NCBI RefSeq assembly: GCF_036634175.1
Contig: NZ_JAZIFX010000001.1
Location: forward strand, 7,874,001 to 7,938,000
Direction: 5' to 3'
DNA from: Streptomyces sp. P9-A2
Lineage (GTDB): Bacteria > Actinomycetota > Actinomycetes > Streptomycetales > Streptomycetaceae
DNA length: 64,000 nucleotides
Shown: piece by piece, positions 36,985-46,072 of the stretch
How positions within the stretch are numbered: the first letter of the stretch is position 1
Layout of the letters: the number at the start of each line of letters is the position of its first letter
Position numbers and translations under genes: made by a program
The notes under the pieces: generated by a model
Seen by the model: the letters and a program-made list of their open reading frames with translations, nothing else
What the model was told of the DNA's origin: nothing
Database searches by the model: none

Positions 36985-37758
36985 TCAGCGCAGGAGCAGC
37001 TGGACGATGGCGAACGTGCCGACGACGACGATGAAGGTCCGCAGGACGGGCGCGGGGAGCCGGCGCCCGACCTTCGCGCCGATCTGGCCGCCGATCGCCG
37101 AGCCCACGGCGATGAGCAGGACGGCGGTCCAGTCGAAGTCGGCGACGAACAGGAAGAACAGGGCCGCGATGCTGTTCACGATGGCGGCGAGGACGTTCTT
37201 GACGGCGTTCAGGCGCTGGATGGTGTCCTCGAGCAGGATGCCCATCAGGGAGAGGTAGATGATCCCCTGGGCCGCCGTGAAGTAGCCGCCGTAGACGCTG
37301 GCGAGCAGGAGGCCGCCGAAGAGGACGGGGCCGCCGTCGGTCTTGGTGACCGTGCCCGTGCGCGCACGGCGGCGCTGGACGCGGGCGGAGATACGGGGCT
37401 GAAGCACGACGAGGACCAGCGCGAGCGCGACCAGCACGGGGACGATCGTCTCGAAGGCGGTCTCGGGGAGCGTGATCAGCAGCATCGCTCCGGTGAGTCC
37501 GCCGACCGCCGCGGCCACGCCGAGCCGCAGGACGAGACGGCGCTGGCCCTTGAGCTCCGCCCGGTAGCCTATGGCGCCGCTGACCGAGCCGGGGATCAGC
37601 CCGAGGGCGTTGGACACGGTGGCGGTCACCGGGGGCAGTCCGGTGGCGAGCAGCACGGGAAACGTGATCAGCGTGCCCGAGCCGACGATGGTGTTGATGG
37701 TGCCGGCGCCGATGCCGGCGGCGAAGACCGCCAGCGCCTCCCAGATGGACAAGGCCAT
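36985..37758 (-). CDS. TauE/SafE-family permease (sulfite exporter family)
   Basis: The 257-residue protein has eight hydrophobic segments in two repeats with family marks GAGTINTIVGSGTLITFPVLL near the start and GGYFTAAQGIIYLSLMGILL in the second half, plus AIGGQIGAKVGRRLPAPVLR near the end. TauE/SafE proteins move organosulfur or other small anions such as sulfite and sulfonates across the membrane. No sulfur genes are adjacent, so the substrate is unknown. It is leftward, downstream of ppk2 with about 165 bp between, so probably separate. Confidence 0.9.
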   Translation of the reverse strand: MALSIWEALAVFAAGIGAGTINTIVGSGTLITFPVLLATGLPPVTATVSNALGLIPGSVSGAIGYRAELKGQRRLVLRLGVAAAVGGLTGAMLLITLPETAFETIVPVLVALALVLVVLQPRISARVQRRRARTGTVTKTDGGPVLFGGLLLASVYGGYFTAAQGIIYLSLMGILLEDTIQRLNAVKNVLAAIVNSIAALFFLFVADFDWTAVLLIAVGSAIGGQIGAKVGRRLPAPVLRTFIVVVGTFAIVQLLLR

Positions 37759-37924
37759 CTCCTTCGGGTTTCGGTGGGTCGCCTCCCCGCCGTGAAGGTC
37801 GAGGGGCCACCACCGATCATGCAGGAAGGGCGTGCGCGCCGGGGCAGCCGGGGCACCACCCGGTCACCCCCGCTGGCCACCCGGTTACCCGGTCCCCCGG
37901 TCGTCCGGTCCCCCGGACACCGGG

Positions 37925-38728
37925 TCAGAGGGTGCCCGCGTGGTCGGGGACGTAGGTCTGCAGGTCGCGGGGCGGACGCTGATAGCCGGTGGACGGCGGG
38001 CGCTCCGGCAGTTCGATGACAGGCGGCTCCACCTCCGGGTAGGGCACCGTGCTCAGCAGATGGGCGATCATGTTCAGCCGTGCGCGGCGCTTGTCGTCGC
38101 TCTCCACGACGTACCACGGCGCCTCGGCGATGTCGGTGTGCACCAGCATCGTGTCCTTGGCCCGGGAGTACGCCTCCCAGCGGGTGATCGACTCGAGGTC
38201 CATCGGCGACAGCTTCCAGCGGCGCAGCGGATCCTTCTGCCGCTTGCGGAACCGTGCCTCCTGCTCGGTGTCGCTCACCGAGAACCAGTACTTGCGCAGC
38301 AGGATCCCGTCCTCCACCAGCATCCGCTCGAAGATCGGGCACTGGTGCAGGAAACGCTGGTACTCCTGCTTCGTGCAGAACCCCATGACCCGCTCCACCC
38401 CGGCCCGGTTGTACCAGGACCGGTCGAACAGCACGATCTCACCGGCGGCCGGCAGATGCTCGACATACCGCTGGAAGTACCACTGGGTGCGCTGGCGCTC
38501 GGTCGGCGTGGGCAGGGCCGCGATCCGTGCCACGCGCGGGTTGAGATGCTCGGTGACCCGCTTGATGGTGCCGCCCTTGCCCGCGGCGTCCCGGCCCTCG
38601 AAGACGACGACCAGCCGGGCCCCCTCCGCACGCACCCACTCCTGGAGCTTCACCAGCTCCGTCTGCAGACGCAGCAGCTCGCTCTCGTACGCCGCACGGG
38701 GCAGTTTCGCCGCCTTCTTGCCGGCCAT
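37925..38728 (-). CDS. ppk2: Polyphosphate kinase 2
   Basis: The 267-residue protein has the PPK2 Walker A FEGRDAAGKGG (43-53), the lid-associated HLNPRVARIAALPTPTERQRTQWYF, Walker B-like EIVLFDRSWYNRAGVERVMGF and KYWFSVSDTEQEARFRKR. It transfers phosphate between polyphosphate and nucleotides, in most cases making GTP or ATP from the diphosphate. Length fits a single-domain class I PPK2. An unbroken, single gene; no sign of partners. Confidence 0.94.
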   Translation of the reverse strand: MAGKKAAKLPRAAYESELLRLQTELVKLQEWVRAEGARLVVVFEGRDAAGKGGTIKRVTEHLNPRVARIAALPTPTERQRTQWYFQRYVEHLPAAGEIVLFDRSWYNRAGVERVMGFCTKQEYQRFLHQCPIFERMLVEDGILLRKYWFSVSDTEQEARFRKRQKDPLRRWKLSPMDLESITRWEAYSRAKDTMLVHTDIAEAPWYVVESDDKRRARLNMIAHLLSTVPYPEVEPPVIELPERPPSTGYQRPPRDLQTYVPDHAGTL

Positions 38729-38866
38729 GTCGCCGCCTCCACCGCCCGGTGACCCGCGCCGTCCTCGGGCGGGTCACTCCGTTCAAGGTCACCTACCAGG
38801 ACGCCACCGTACTGACCGGCGGGGAGCCGCGCATCCGGCCCGGTGACACTCCGAGTGGCCCGAGGA

Positions 38867-39523
38867 CTAGAGCAGTGTGCTCCAGTAGGACCAGAAGCGG
38901 GTGAGGACGAGCACGACGAGCAGGGCGTACCAGGCGCCGAGCAGCATCCAGTGCGTGTCCCGGACGACCTCCCGCACCGGCCGGGGCGCCGGGACCAGGC
39001 CCTGGTCCAGGCAGTGCACGGTGACGTACCAGAACAGGGCGATGGTGACGACCCAGACCACGGCGCAGTAGGGGCAGAGTGTGCCCAGCTCGTACAGGGA
39101 CTGCGCGATCAGCCAGTGGACGAAGACCACTCCGGCCAGCGCCCCGGCGCCCAGCGTGAGCCACAGTCCCCGGTGGAAGCGGGCGCCGGTGAGAGCGGCG
39201 ACGCCCAGGGCGGCCACGGCGGCGAACGCGCCCAGTCCGAGCAGCATGTTGGGGAAGCCGAACAGGCTGCCCTGCGGACTGGACATGACGCTGCCGCAGC
39301 TCACCACGGGACTGATGTCGCACGGTGGCCGGTAGGCGGGGTCCCGGAGCAGCCGCCAGTCGTCCACGGTGAGCCGGAAGGAGGCCAGCCAGCCGGCGAG
39401 CCCGGTGAGGAGCAGCACCAGGCCGGTCCGGCGGCCGGCGCCCACGGTGTGCGGGTGCCGGCCGCCGGCGGGTGCCGGTACAGGTGAGGGAGACGGCGCG
39501 GGGGAGGGAGAGGGGCCGTTCAC
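38867..39523 (-). CDS. Vitamin K epoxide reductase family protein
   Basis: The 218-residue membrane protein has four to five helices and the VKOR cysteines: the loop pair CDISPVVSCGSVMSS and the active-site CPYC in LYELGTLCPYCAVVWV. Bacterial VKOR reoxidises DsbA-like proteins using quinone, supporting disulfide bond formation outside the membrane. A Pro/Ser-rich N-terminal tail precedes the first helix. Its GTG start overlaps the stop codon of the left narI (GTGA), placing it as the last gene of that truncated nitrate-reductase operon. Confidence 0.9.
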   Translation of the reverse strand: MNGPSPSPAPSPSPVPAPAGGRHPHTVGAGRRTGLVLLLTGLAGWLASFRLTVDDWRLLRDPAYRPPCDISPVVSCGSVMSSPQGSLFGFPNMLLGLGAFAAVAALGVAALTGARFHRGLWLTLGAGALAGVVFVHWLIAQSLYELGTLCPYCAVVWVVTIALFWYVTVHCLDQGLVPAPRPVREVVRDTHWMLLGAWYALLVVLVLTRFWSYWSTLL

Positions 39524-40323
39524 GGCCGGACCGCGGGCCGGGCGCCGGAGGGGCGCGAGGCGGTCCGCGGCGGTGCCACCGACCCGTTCCTGCGCCGGTA
39601 GACCAGGTACGGCCGGACGAGGTACCCGACCGGCGCACTCCACACGTGGACGAGACGGGTGAACGGCCAGGCCGCGAAGAGCAGGCAGGCCGTCAGGGCG
39701 TGCAACTGGAACAGCAGCGGGGCGTCGGTGATCGCCTCCGGCTTCGGAGTGAGGGTGAACAGGCCCCGGAACCAGACCGAGACGGTGGACCGGTAGTCGT
39801 AACCGGCGCCGAAGACGTTGTGCGCGGCGGTGGCGACGATGCCCAGCAGCACGGTGGCGGACAGCAGCGGGAAGAGCAGTTTGTCGCTGCGGTCGGTGCC
39901 GAGCCGGATACGCCGGCTCAGCAGCCGCCGGGCGCACAGCATGCCGAGCCCGGCCACCATGGCGACGCCGGCCACCGAGCCCGCCCACACGGCCGCGGTG
40001 TGGTACATGTGCTCGTCGATGCCGACGGCCCCGGTCCACGAGGCCGGCACGGCGAGCCCCACCACATGCCCGGCGATCACCATGAACGTGCCCAGGTGGA
40101 ACAACGGGCTGCCCCAGCGCAGCCAGCGGTGCTCGAGGAGCTGGCTGGTGCGCGAGGTCCAGCCGAACTGGTCCTGCCGGTAGCGCCACACGTGCCCGAC
40201 CACGAACACGGCCAGGCAGACGTAGGGAACGGCGACCCACAGGAGCAGATCGGCGCCGCTCACCGAGGAGGGGGACGCCGCGGGGGAGGACGACGCGGCG
40301 ACGGTCAGGGACAGGGCGTTCAT
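39520..40323 (-). CDS. narI: Respiratory nitrate reductase gamma subunit, left copy
   Basis: The 267-residue protein has five membrane helices and haem-b histidines in LFHLGTFMVIAGHVVGL and LFQLHALTACLLFAAWPFTRLVH, characteristic of NarI, which passes electrons from menaquinol to NarH/NarG. It overlaps the remnant narJ by ATGA. Compared with the second narI at 45200-45967 it is clearly homologous but differs at many positions, so it is a diverged paralogue and not a recent duplicate. Its own narG and narH are absent, so it cannot form a full enzyme from this operon. Confidence 0.93.
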   Translation of the reverse strand: MNALSLTVAASSSPAASPSSVSGADLLLWVAVPYVCLAVFVVGHVWRYRQDQFGWTSRTSQLLEHRWLRWGSPLFHLGTFMVIAGHVVGLAVPASWTGAVGIDEHMYHTAAVWAGSVAGVAMVAGLGMLCARRLLSRRIRLGTDRSDKLLFPLLSATVLLGIVATAAHNVFGAGYDYRSTVSVWFRGLFTLTPKPEAITDAPLLFQLHALTACLLFAAWPFTRLVHVWSAPVGYLVRPYLVYRRRNGSVAPPRTASRPSGARPAVRP

Positions 40324-40868
40324 CGACGGCCTTCCGTGCGGCTGGTCGGAGTGAGGGGCGGCACCCGGGTCGGTACGGCGGGCGACGGGGGTTCGAAGGT
40401 GCCCGGCGGAGCGAACTCGCCTTCCCCGTAAGGCCCGTACGGTGCATGCGTTCCATAGGGGTCGAGGCCCACCTCCTCGTCCGGCGGGCCCTCGGCGACG
40501 AGCCGGGCGACCTCCGCCCGGTCCGCCTCGGTGGCCGGCGGCAGCAGTGTGAGCAGCGCCCCCAGCACATGCCGGTAGGGGGAGCCGGTATCGGTCAACG
40601 CCCGGTGGACCAGCTCCAGTCCACGCCGGTGCTGCCGCAGAGGTGCCTCGCCCGCGCCGGGGCCGACGAGGGCGGCGAACTCCAGCACGACCGGGAGATG
40701 GTCGGGAAGTTCGGCCCCGTCGGTGTCCCAGCCGGCTGCCCGGTAACGCCGGCTGAGGGTGAGCAGGGCCATTCCGCGGCGGCGGGTGTCGCCGTGCAGG
40801 TAGTAGGTGAGGTAGAGGCTGCTCCTGCGGCGCAGGTCGAACGTCTCGACGTAGTGGCGCTCCCGGGC
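40320..40868 (-). pseudogene. narJ: narJ remnant, N-terminus deleted (left operon)
   Basis: The minus-strand frame has the NarJ chaperone core ERHYVETFDLRRRSSLYLTYYLHGDTRRRG, then LPDHLPVVLEFAALVGPG and the C-terminal LVAEGPPDEEVGLDPYG. The first 70-80 residues of a normal NarJ, including the start codon, are missing. At about 40862-40880 the similarity stops and the sense of coding flips to narG on the plus strand. The tail, rich in Pro/Gly/Tyr, is longer than usual. Being without start and promoter it should not be expressed normally. Confidence 0.88.
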
Positions 40869-42731
40869 GTCCGGTTCCGCTACGACCCCTTCTCCGCGGA
40901 CACCCTGGCGGCGGCCGGTCCGGGCCGGGGCGGCCCGTTCGCCGGGAAGAGCACGGCGGACGTCATCGCGCAGTCGGCGCGGATGGGCTGGATGCCGTCG
41001 TATCCGACCTTCGACCGCAACCCGCTCGACCTGGCGGACGACGCCGCGGCCGCGGGCCGGCCGGTCGCCGACCACGTGGTGGACGAACTCAAGGCGGGAC
41101 GGCTGAAGTTCGCCGGCGAGGACCCGGACGCCCCGGAGAACTTCCCCCGGGTGCTGACCATCTGGCGGGCGAACCTGCTGGGCTCCTCCGCCAAGGGCAA
41201 CGAATACTTCCTCAAGCACCTGCTCGGCACCGACTCCTCCGTGCGGGCCACCGAGGCACCGCCGGACGCCCGCCCGCGGGACGTGGTGTGGCGGGAGGAG
41301 GCCCCGGAGGGGAAACTCGACCTGCTGCTGACCCTGGACTTCCGGATGACCAGCACCACGGTCTTCTCCGACATCGTCCTGCCGGCCGCCACCTGGTACG
41401 AGAAATACGATCTGTCCAGCACGGACATGCACCCCTTCGTGCACGCCTTCAACCCGGCGATCCCCCCACCCTGGCAGACCCGCAGCGACTGGGACGCCTT
41501 CCACACCATCGCGAAGGAGTTCAGCCGGCAGGCGGCCGGTCATCTGGGCGAGCGGACGGACGTCGTCGCGGCGCCGCTGCTGCACGACACCCCGGACGAA
41601 CTGGCGAACCCGCACGGCCGGGTCCGCGACTGGAAGGCGGGGGAGTGCGAACCGGTGCCCGGCCGCACCATGCCGAAGCTCGTCACCGTCGAACGCGACT
41701 ACGCGGCCGTCGCCGACAAGATGGCCGCCCTCGGCCCGCTGCTCGACACGCTCGGCGCCACCACCAAGGGCATCACCTTCAAGGTCGACCGCGAACTGGA
41801 GTACCTGCGGCACAAGAACGGCACCGTGCGCGGCGGCACGGCCGACGGCCGTCCGTCGCTCGCGCGTGACACCCACGCCTGCGAGGCGATCCTCGCCCTC
41901 TCCGGCACCACCAACGGCCACCTCGCCACCCAGGGCTTCAACAGCCTGGAGGCGCGCACCGGCACGCGGCTCGCGGACCTGGCGGCCGAACACCAGGGCA
42001 AGCAGATCACCTTCGCCGACACGCAGGCCGCACCGGTCCCGGTCATCACCTCACCGGAGTGGTCCGGATCGGAGACCGGCGGGCGCCGCTACTCGCCGTT
42101 CACCGTCAACGTCGAGCGCCTCAAGCCCTGGCACACCCTCACCGGCCGCCAGCACTTCTACCTCGACCACGACTGGATGTCCGCGCTGGGTGAGGGACTG
42201 CCCGTCTACCGGCCGCCGTTGAACATGGACGCCCTGTTCGGCGAGCCACGCATCGGCGACGTCGGAGAACTGGGCGTGACCGTGCGCTACCTGACCCCGC
42301 ACAACAAGTGGTCCATCCACTCCGAGTACCAGGACAACCTGTTCATGCTGTCCCTCTCCCGGGGCGGCCCGACGATCTGGATGAGCAAGGAGGACGCGGA
42401 GAAGATCGGCGTCCACGACAACGACTGGGTCGAGGCCGTCAACCGCAACGGGGTCGTCGCAGCCCGCGCGATCGTCTCGCACCGCATGCCGGAGGGCACC
42501 GTCTACATGCACCACGCCCAGGACCGGCTCATCGACGTGCCCCGCACCGAGACCACCGGCCGGCGCGGCGGCATCCACAACTCCCTGACCCGCCTGCTGA
42601 TCAAGCCCAGCCACCTCATCGGCGGCTACGCCCAACTGTCGTACGCCTTCAACTACATCGGCCCCACCGGCAATCAGCGCGACGAGGTCACCGTCGTCCG
42701 CCGCCGCTCGAACCAGGAGGTGACGTACTGA
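40869..42731 (+). pseudogene. narG: narG remnant, C-terminal half only (right operon)
   Basis: About 620 residues correspond to the second half of NarG (normally about 1230): YDPFSADTLAAAGPGRGG, FDRNPLDLADDAAAAG, TIWRANLLGSSAKGNEYFLKHLLG, TTVFSDIVLPAATWYEKYDLSSTDMHPF and the C-terminal LIKPSHLIGGYAQLSYAFNYIGP. The N-terminal [4Fe-4S] domain and the first molybdopterin-binding domains are missing. No start codon exists at the breakpoint; the frame merely stays open backward through antisense narJ. The stop overlaps the narH start (TGATG). Confidence 0.92.
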
Positions 42732-44377
42732 TGGCCGCCGTCGACGAATCCCCCGTCGGGTCCGCCCCCGCCGGGCCCGCTCCCATCGGGCGGGTCATGG
42801 CGCAGATGGCGATGGTGATGAACCTCGACAAGTGCATCGGCTGCCACACCTGTTCGGTCACCTGCAAACAGGCGTGGACCAACCGCACCGGCGTCGAGTA
42901 CGTCTGGTTCAACAACGTCGAGACCCGCCCCCGCCAGGGCTACCCCCGCCGCTACGAGGACCAGGACACCTGGCAGGGCGGCTGGGAACTCAACAAGCGC
43001 GGCAGACTGGGGCTGAAGGCGGGCGGCCGGTTCAAGAAGCTGATCCAGGTCTTCTCCAACCCGAAACTGCCGTCGCTGGACGACTACTACGAGCCCTGGA
43101 CATACGACTACGAGACCCTGACCAACGCCCCGCTCCAGGAGCACATCCCGGTCGCCCGCCCCAAGTCCCTGATCACCGGCAAGGACATGAAGATCGCCTG
43201 GTCCGCGAACTGGGACGACAACCTCGGCGGCTCGATCGACCACGGCGACAAGGACGTACTGCTCAACCAGGTCTCCGAGAAGATCAAGTTCGAGTTCGAG
43301 CAGACCTTCATGTTCTACCTGCCACGCATCTGCGAGCACTGCCTCAACCCGTCCTGCGCCGCCTCCTGCCCCTCCGGCGCGATCTACAAGCGCGAGGAGG
43401 ACGGCATCGTCCTCGTCGACCAGGACCGCTGCCGGGGCTGGCGGATGTGCGTCACCGGATGCCCGTACAAGAAGGTGTACTTCAACCACCGCACCGGCAA
43501 GGCCGAGAAGTGCACGTTCTGCTTCCCGCGCATCGAGGTCGGACTGCCCACCGTCTGCTCCGAGACCTGTGTCGGCCGGCTGCGCTACCTCGGCCTCGTC
43601 CTCTACGACGCCGACCGCGTCCTGGAAGCCGCCTCCACTCCCGACGACACCGGCCTGTACGAGGCACAGCGGCAGGTCTTCCTCGACCCGGACGACCCCA
43701 GGGTCGTCGCCGCGGCCGAACGGGCCGGTATCCCGCGCGACTGGATCGAGGCTGCGCAGCGCTCCCCGGTCCACTCCCTGATCAACACCTACAAGGTCGC
43801 CCTGCCGCTGCACCCGGAGTACCGGACCATGCCCATGGTCTGGTACATCCCGCCGCTGTCCCCGGTGGTCGACGCCGTCCGCGACACCGGCCGGGACGCA
43901 GAAGACCACCAGAACCTCTTCGCGGCCGTCGACGCCCTGCGCATCCCGGTCGACTACCTGGCCCAGCTGTTCACCGCGGGCGACCCCGTCCCCGTCGACG
44001 CGGTCCTGCACCGTCTGGCCGCCATGCGCGCCTACATGCGCGACATCAACCTGGGCCGTGAACCGAACGACGCCATCCCCGAGGCCGTCGGCATGACCGG
44101 CGAACAGATGTACGACATGTACCGGCTGCTGGCCCTCGCGAAGTACGACGAGCGGTATGTCATCCCGCCCGCCCACGCCGAACAGGCCCACCAGCTCGAG
44201 GAACTGGCCACCGAGTGCAGCCTCGACTACGAGGGCGGACCCGGCATGGGAGGCTCGGGCCCCTTCGGCGAGACGTCCGGCGGCGCCGCCCCCATCGCCG
44301 TGGAGAACTTCCACGCCCTGCGCGACCGCCAGACCTCCGACACCCCGGCCACCCCCACCGACAAGGCCACCGTGTGA
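42731..44377 (+). CDS. narH: Respiratory nitrate reductase beta subunit
   Basis: The 548-residue iron-sulfur protein keeps all cluster motifs: CIGCHTCSVTC, CEHCLNPSCAASCPSG, CRGWRMCVTGCPYKK (Trp in place of a Cys, giving the [3Fe-4S] centre) and CTFC with CSETCVGR. Normal NarH features such as IPPLSPVVDAVRDTG and GMTGEQMYDMYRLLALAKYDERYVIPPAH follow. It relays electrons from NarI to NarG. Sequence is intact, but its NarG partner here is only half a gene, so it could work only with another NarG encoded elsewhere. Confidence 0.95.
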   Translation: MAAVDESPVGSAPAGPAPIGRVMAQMAMVMNLDKCIGCHTCSVTCKQAWTNRTGVEYVWFNNVETRPRQGYPRRYEDQDTWQGGWELNKRGRLGLKAGGRFKKLIQVFSNPKLPSLDDYYEPWTYDYETLTNAPLQEHIPVARPKSLITGKDMKIAWSANWDDNLGGSIDHGDKDVLLNQVSEKIKFEFEQTFMFYLPRICEHCLNPSCAASCPSGAIYKREEDGIVLVDQDRCRGWRMCVTGCPYKKVYFNHRTGKAEKCTFCFPRIEVGLPTVCSETCVGRLRYLGLVLYDADRVLEAASTPDDTGLYEAQRQVFLDPDDPRVVAAAERAGIPRDWIEAAQRSPVHSLINTYKVALPLHPEYRTMPMVWYIPPLSPVVDAVRDTGRDAEDHQNLFAAVDALRIPVDYLAQLFTAGDPVPVDAVLHRLAAMRAYMRDINLGREPNDAIPEAVGMTGEQMYDMYRLLALAKYDERYVIPPAHAEQAHQLEELATECSLDYEGGPGMGGSGPFGETSGGAAPIAVENFHALRDRQTSDTPATPTDKATV

Positions 44378-44505
44378 ACCTCCTCAACTGGGACGGCAAG
44401 GGCTCCCCACCCGGCCTGTTCCCGGACGCACCCTCCCAGGGCGGCGACGGGGGCGGTGCCGGCCCCGGCACGGGCCACGACGGGAAGACGGAGCCGAAAC
44501 CATGA
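44374..44505 (+). CDS. Small coupled reading frame between narH and narJ
   Basis: A 43-codon frame starts at GTG 44374, which overlaps the narH stop, and ends in a TGA overlapping the narJ ATG. It reads NLLNWDGKGSPPGLFPDAPS and then a Gly/Asp-rich tail ending KTEPKP. The exact stop-start overlaps on both sides suggest it is translated, at least to couple narJ to narH. It has no known family. Alternatively it is only spacer sequence. Confidence 0.4.
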   Translation: MNLLNWDGKGSPPGLFPDAPSQGGDGGGAGPGTGHDGKTEPKP

Positions 44506-45203
44506 AGCGCAAGTCCCCCGAGCCCGCCAGGATCCCGAAGGCCGCGCGGGCGGCCCGTGCCCGTACCCAGCCCTGGCATCCTTCCGCCTGGCAGGCCCAG
44601 TCCCTGCTGCTCGCCTACCCCGACGACACGTTCGGCGACCACCTGGCCCTGGCCCGCCGGGTCGCCGACACCCTCCCCGCCCCGGCCGTGGCCCGCCCCC
44701 TGCTCCGCTTCGCCGTACACGCCGAGCAGACCGCCCCCGCCGACCTGACCGCCGCCTACGTCGCCACCTTCGACCACCGCAAACGCTGCTGCCCGTACCT
44801 GACGTACTACGCGTACGGCGACACCCGCAAGCGCGGCATGGGCCTGCTGAAGCTGAAACAGACCTACGCCGCGGCCGGCTGGCGGCTCGCCGACGACGAA
44901 CTGCCCGACCACCTCGCCGTCGTCCTCGAGTTCGCCGCCGCCGACCCCGCCGAGGGAGCGCGCCTCCTCACCGAGCACCGGGCCGGCCTCGAACTGCTGC
45001 GGCTGGCCCTGACCGACGACGACTCGCCCTGGGCGCACGTCCTGGACCCCCTCTCCGCCACTCTGCCCGCCCTCGCCGGCGACGACCGCGAAGCCGTCAT
45101 GCGGCTCGCCGCCCAGGGCCCGCCCGAGGAACAGGTCGGGCTCGACCCGTACGCGTCGTCCCCCGTGTTCCTGCCCGACCCCGTCGTAGGAGGTCCCCGA
45201 TGA
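44502..45203 (+). CDS. narJ: Nitrate reductase molybdenum-cofactor assembly chaperone
   Basis: The 233-residue, mostly helical TorD/NarJ-family chaperone has WQAQSLLLAYPDDTFGDHL at the N-terminus and the core AAYVATFDHRKRCCPYLTYYAYGDTRKRG, then LPDHLAVVLEFAAADP. NarJ binds the NarG N-terminus during cofactor insertion; here the NarG N-terminus has been deleted. The gene is intact and overlaps narI by ATGA. Comparison with it shows exactly which N-terminal part is missing in the left copy. Confidence 0.93.
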   Translation: MKRKSPEPARIPKAARAARARTQPWHPSAWQAQSLLLAYPDDTFGDHLALARRVADTLPAPAVARPLLRFAVHAEQTAPADLTAAYVATFDHRKRCCPYLTYYAYGDTRKRGMGLLKLKQTYAAAGWRLADDELPDHLAVVLEFAAADPAEGARLLTEHRAGLELLRLALTDDDSPWAHVLDPLSATLPALAGDDREAVMRLAAQGPPEEQVGLDPYASSPVFLPDPVVGGPR

Positions 45204-45967
45204 CCGCGCCCGCGCAGACCGCCACCCTGGCGGCGGAGGCAGGAACCGGCGGCATCCTGCTCTGGGTCGCCCTGCCCTACGTCTGCCTCGCGGTGTTCGT
45301 CCTCGGCCACATCTGGCGCTACCGCTACGACAAGTTCGGCTGGACCACCCGCTCCTCGCAGCTCTACGAGCGGCGGCTGCTGCGTATCGGCAGCCCGCTG
45401 TTCCACTTCGGCATCCTGGTCGTGCTGCTCGGCCACATCGGCGGCCTGCTCATCCCCAAGAGCTGGACCGAGGCCGTCGGAGTGAGCGAGCACATGTACC
45501 ACATCGGCGCGGTCGTGCTCGGCACCATCGCCGGCGTCGCCACCCTCGGCGGGATCGCCGTCCTGATCTACCGCAGGCGCACCGTGGGCCCGGTCTTCTC
45601 CGCCACCACCCGCAACGACAAGGCCATGTACGTCTCCCTCACGGCGACCATCGTGCTGGGCCTGGCCGCCACCGTGGCCGCGAACATCGTCGGCGGCGGC
45701 TACGACTACCGCGAGACCATCTCCCCCTGGTTCCGCTCCATCTTCTACCTCCGGCCCGAACCGGCTCTGATGACCGGCGCCCCGGTGCTGTTCCAGCTCC
45801 ACGCCCTCAGCGCCCTGCTGCTCTTCGCGGCCTGGCCCTTCACCCGCCTCGTCCACATGCTCACCGCGCCCCTCGGCTATCTGACCCGCCCCTACATCGT
45901 CTACCGCAGCCGCGACACCACCCTGGGCACCCGCACGCCCCGCCGGGGCTGGGAGCGCACCGGGTAG
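45200..45967 (+). CDS. narI: Respiratory nitrate reductase gamma subunit, right copy
   Basis: The 255-residue, five-helix cytochrome b subunit has haem-ligating histidines in LFHFGILVVLLGHIGGL and LFQLHALSALLLFAAWPFTRLVHML. The start lies behind GGAGG. Last gene of the right nar operon. Shares its general plan with the left narI but differs in the loops (for example YRRRTVGPVFSATTRNDKAMY), pointing to two separate ancestral operons. Confidence 0.94.
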   Translation: MTAPAQTATLAAEAGTGGILLWVALPYVCLAVFVLGHIWRYRYDKFGWTTRSSQLYERRLLRIGSPLFHFGILVVLLGHIGGLLIPKSWTEAVGVSEHMYHIGAVVLGTIAGVATLGGIAVLIYRRRTVGPVFSATTRNDKAMYVSLTATIVLGLAATVAANIVGGGYDYRETISPWFRSIFYLRPEPALMTGAPVLFQLHALSALLLFAAWPFTRLVHMLTAPLGYLTRPYIVYRSRDTTLGTRTPRRGWERTG

Positions 45968-46072
45968 GCGGCGCGGGGACGGCCGGGGGAGCGCGCTGCT
46001 GTGTCGCTGCCGTCCGGTCGCTCCGGTTTCGCGAGGACGGGGCTTTCCTGCCGGTGATCCGAGGGCGGAACG

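Noticed and set aside
40446..42731. A long intact narG starting near 40446
   Set aside because: The first 140 codons are only the antisense of narJ; NarG-like sequence begins near 40869 and there is no start codon at that point.
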